A stretch of DNA of 64,000 bases from contig NZ_JAMBOB010000004.1 of NCBI RefSeq assembly GCF_023715415.1, positions 372,001 to 436,000 on the forward strand, read 5' to 3'. This stretch comes from Neobacillus niacini (lineage in GTDB: Bacteria > Bacillota > Bacilli > Bacillales > Cytobacillaceae). A program made the position numbers and the translations under genes. Below are positions 62,515 to 64,000 of the stretch, piece after piece; the stretch's first letter is position 1, and every line of letters starts with the position of its first letter. The notes below the pieces were generated by a model. The model had not been told where the DNA came from. It ran no database searches and saw nothing but the letters and a program-made list of their open reading frames with translations.

Positions 62515-63821
62515 TTTTTGATATCTTTTAAGCCATTATTAATTTTCTCTACCGCTCTGTTCGCTGCCTCCTCGACATTTTTCCCTTCCAACCCGACTTC
62601 TTCGAAAAGGTCCTTAATCGCTTCGCTGATGACTGGATAGGCTGGAGTTACCGGTCGATTTTTCGAGTAGTTTTGGTCTTGTTGGATAAAGATATTTTTC
62701 GGATATTCATTGAGTTCTGGAAAGGCCTTCGCAACCGAATACCTTGCAGGTAAATCACCAGAAATTTCGACGAACATTTTCGAACCCTCATAGCCTGTAG
62801 CGAATTTTACAAATTCCCATGCCTCATCCGGATGCTTGGTTTTGGATGAAATTCCAAGCGCCCAGCCCCCATTCGGAACTACCTGGTTTCGACCCTTAGG
62901 AAGCGGAGCAATCCCAAAATCTTCTCCGAGAACAAAACCTGGGGTTTGCTGTAATTCTGATATGGCCCAAGAACCTAATATCGTCATCCCAAGCTGATCA
63001 TTTTCAAAAGGAGCCGGAGGCATTTCAACCGCCGCTACCTTATGCTTACGATATAAATCTTGATAAAATTGAAGGGCTTCTAATGCCTCTTTAGAATTGA
63101 TATACCCTTCTGCGGTTGTTCCATCTGGACTAATTACACTTGCTCCGAACTGCCATAGAATTGGCATTTTAAAATAAGCAGCACCTTCTCCCACTTTAAA
63201 TCCTTGGGCAGGGTCTATCCCTATCACACCATTTGCTGGATTGTTGATTTTTTTAGCAATCTCCAGCACTTCGTCCCACGTCAGGGGTTGGTTAGGATTT
63301 CCTGATGGAAAGGGGATTCCGGCCTCCCTGAAAAGATTCATATTGTAAAATAATGCAATACTTGATTCGACAATTGGGGCAAGGTAAATCTCACCCTTGT
63401 AGGTTAGCCCGTTTAGTACCTCTTCAGGGATATCCTTAATATTCCCTTCTTCTTTCATATAAGAATCCATCGATAAGAGCGAACCTGAATTGGCATAAAG
63501 AGCCAGGTTTGGACTATCAATCGCCATAATATCAGGATGGTTTCCTGCAGCCAGTTCCGTACGCAGCCTTAATTCGTATTCATTTCCCCAGTGCATCGAT
63601 TGCATATTAATTTTAATATCGGGGTGCGATGCTTCAAAAGCAGCGATTATCTCTTCATAGGCTTGATTAAACGCTGGATTGCCTAAATTCCGTAAAAAGG
63701 TCAGCTCAACTTGTTTTACTGGTTTCTCTTTATCTGGACTTTTGCTTGAAAGTGGGAAAAAAAAGAAAAAGGCAAAACCTGCTAACAAAAAAAGTACTAT
63801 GACAGCTATCCATTTCTTCAC
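62511..63821 (-). CDS. family-1 sugar-binding protein with N-terminal membrane anchor
   Basis: This protein of about 436 aa starts with a signal anchor (VKKWIAVIVLFLLAGFAFFF) and has no lipobox Cys, unusual for a Gram-positive ABC binding protein. The rest is a family-1 solute-binding fold (LTFLRNLGNPAFNQAYEEII; GTTAEGYINSKEALEALQFY; NGGWALGISSKTKHPDEAWE). The frame opens at TTG 63842; GTG 63821, 9 nt after AAGGAGGAG, is the better start. It follows an AraC-type gene. It may be a sugar sensor or accessory binding protein; no permease follows it. Confidence 0.82.
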   Translation of the reverse strand: MKKWIAVIVLFLLAGFAFFFFFPLSSKSPDKEKPVKQVELTFLRNLGNPAFNQAYEEIIAAFEASHPDIKINMQSMHWGNEYELRLRTELAAGNHPDIMAIDSPNLALYANSGSLLSMDSYMKEEGNIKDIPEEVLNGLTYKGEIYLAPIVESSIALFYNMNLFREAGIPFPSGNPNQPLTWDEVLEIAKKINNPANGVIGIDPAQGFKVGEGAAYFKMPILWQFGASVISPDGTTAEGYINSKEALEALQFYQDLYRKHKVAAVEMPPAPFENDQLGMTILGSWAISELQQTPGFVLGEDFGIAPLPKGRNQVVPNGGWALGISSKTKHPDEAWEFVKFATGYEGSKMFVEISGDLPARYSVAKAFPELNEYPKNIFIQQDQNYSKNRPVTPAYPVISEAIKDLFEEVGLEGKNVEEAANRAVEKINNGLKDIKK

Positions 63822-63848
63822 CTGTATTTGCTCCTCCTTCAAACCGAC

Positions 63849-64000
63849 CTATTCCCCTATCGAGTTACGAAATTCAACCGGAGTTTGTCCAAAGTGTTTT
63901 TTAAAGACCGTACTAAAATACCCTGAGTTTGAAAAACCAACTAAGTTGCTGACATCAATGATTTTCAGCTGTTTATCTTTCAGTAATTGTTTGGCCTTGT
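63849..64000 (-). CDS. AraC-family regulator, C-terminal end (partial)
   Basis: The minus-strand frame from the window edge encodes KAKQLLKDKQLKIIDVSNLV, then GFSNSGYFSTVFKKHFGQTP and EFRNSIGE before TAG: the second HTH and tail of an AraC domain. It is 27 bp upstream of the sugar-binding protein start and probably controls this sugar region. The N-terminal part (response regulator or sensor) is outside the window. Confidence 0.88.
   Translation of the reverse strand, partial: KAKQLLKDKQLKIIDVSNLVGFSNSGYFSTVFKKHFGQTPVEFRNSIGE

Overview
The window reads as chromosome of a low-GC, Gram-positive, spore-former-type Bacillaceae (Bacillus/Neobacillus-like; an inference). Supporting signs are strong AGGAGG-type ribosome binding sites, many TTG/GTG starts, SAM-I (S-box) riboswitches, cre-like CcpA boxes, a Rex-type box, and families typical of that group (AdeR-like PucR regulators, Lpl-type ABC importers, TPR-containing HTH regulators). 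I see no rRNA or tRNA gene, CRISPR array, prophage or complete insertion sequence.

Layout. 1-8.5 kb: end of a phosphoesterase gene, a GNAT acetyltransferase, a PAS-GGDEF-EAL protein, a 37-aa membrane peptide gene behind a cre-overlapped promoter, a fused two-domain peptide-type ABC permease, and an HTH-TPR regulator divergent from an MFS exporter across three copies of a 17-bp palindrome. 8.5-19.6 kb: two back-to-back molybdenum oxidoreductase operons. The minus-strand one (radical SAM protein, TorD chaperone, Tat-exported DmsA-like subunit, DmsB, DmsC, polyferredoxin) looks like a complete respiratory enzyme. The plus-strand one (PucR-type regulator, Mo subunit without a Tat signal, DmsB-like subunit) lacks an anchor. 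20.7-24.9 kb: tandem SAM-I riboswitches, each with a terminator, control metN-metI-metQ and an M20 amidohydrolase.

25-40.7 kb: the centrepiece is a complete glycyl-radical-enzyme bacterial microcompartment (GRM) locus. The minus-strand operon runs BMC-H, BMC-T, BMC-H with a Cys-rich tail, PduL, EutJ-like, flavoprotein, CoA-acylating aldehyde dehydrogenase, EutN vertex protein, Fe-alcohol dehydrogenase, aquaglyceroporin, diol/glycerol dehydratase (B12-independent), activating enzyme. A divergent PocR-domain histidine kinase and AraC-type response regulator probably sense the diol and switch the operon on. Predicted chemistry: 1,2-propanediol (or glycerol) to the aldehyde, then disproportionation to alcohol and acyl-phosphate inside a protein shell. 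A suitable acyl kinase is not in the window.

40.8-55.7 kb: a drug-type ABC exporter, an alanine module (permease, AdeR-like regulator, alanine dehydrogenase, alanine racemase), a YdjM-like membrane protein, an S9 peptidase, an APH(6)-like kinase and a second PAS-GGDEF-EAL protein. 55.8-64 kb: a sucrose/fructan module (Lpl-type ABC importer, intracellular GH32 enzyme, fructokinase) with two cre-like boxes, a truncated NERD-domain gene, a second sugar-binding protein and the end of an AraC regulator.

Across the window there are three near-identical DoxX genes (25.0, 25.9 and 55.1 kb), and a family of intergenic hairpin repeats built on TTGAGGACAAATC (25.6, 51.6 and 62.4 kb), one of which lies at the break point of the truncated NERD gene. 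Anaerobic and redox functions (diol microcompartment, Mo respiration, Rex- and Fnr-like boxes) recur.
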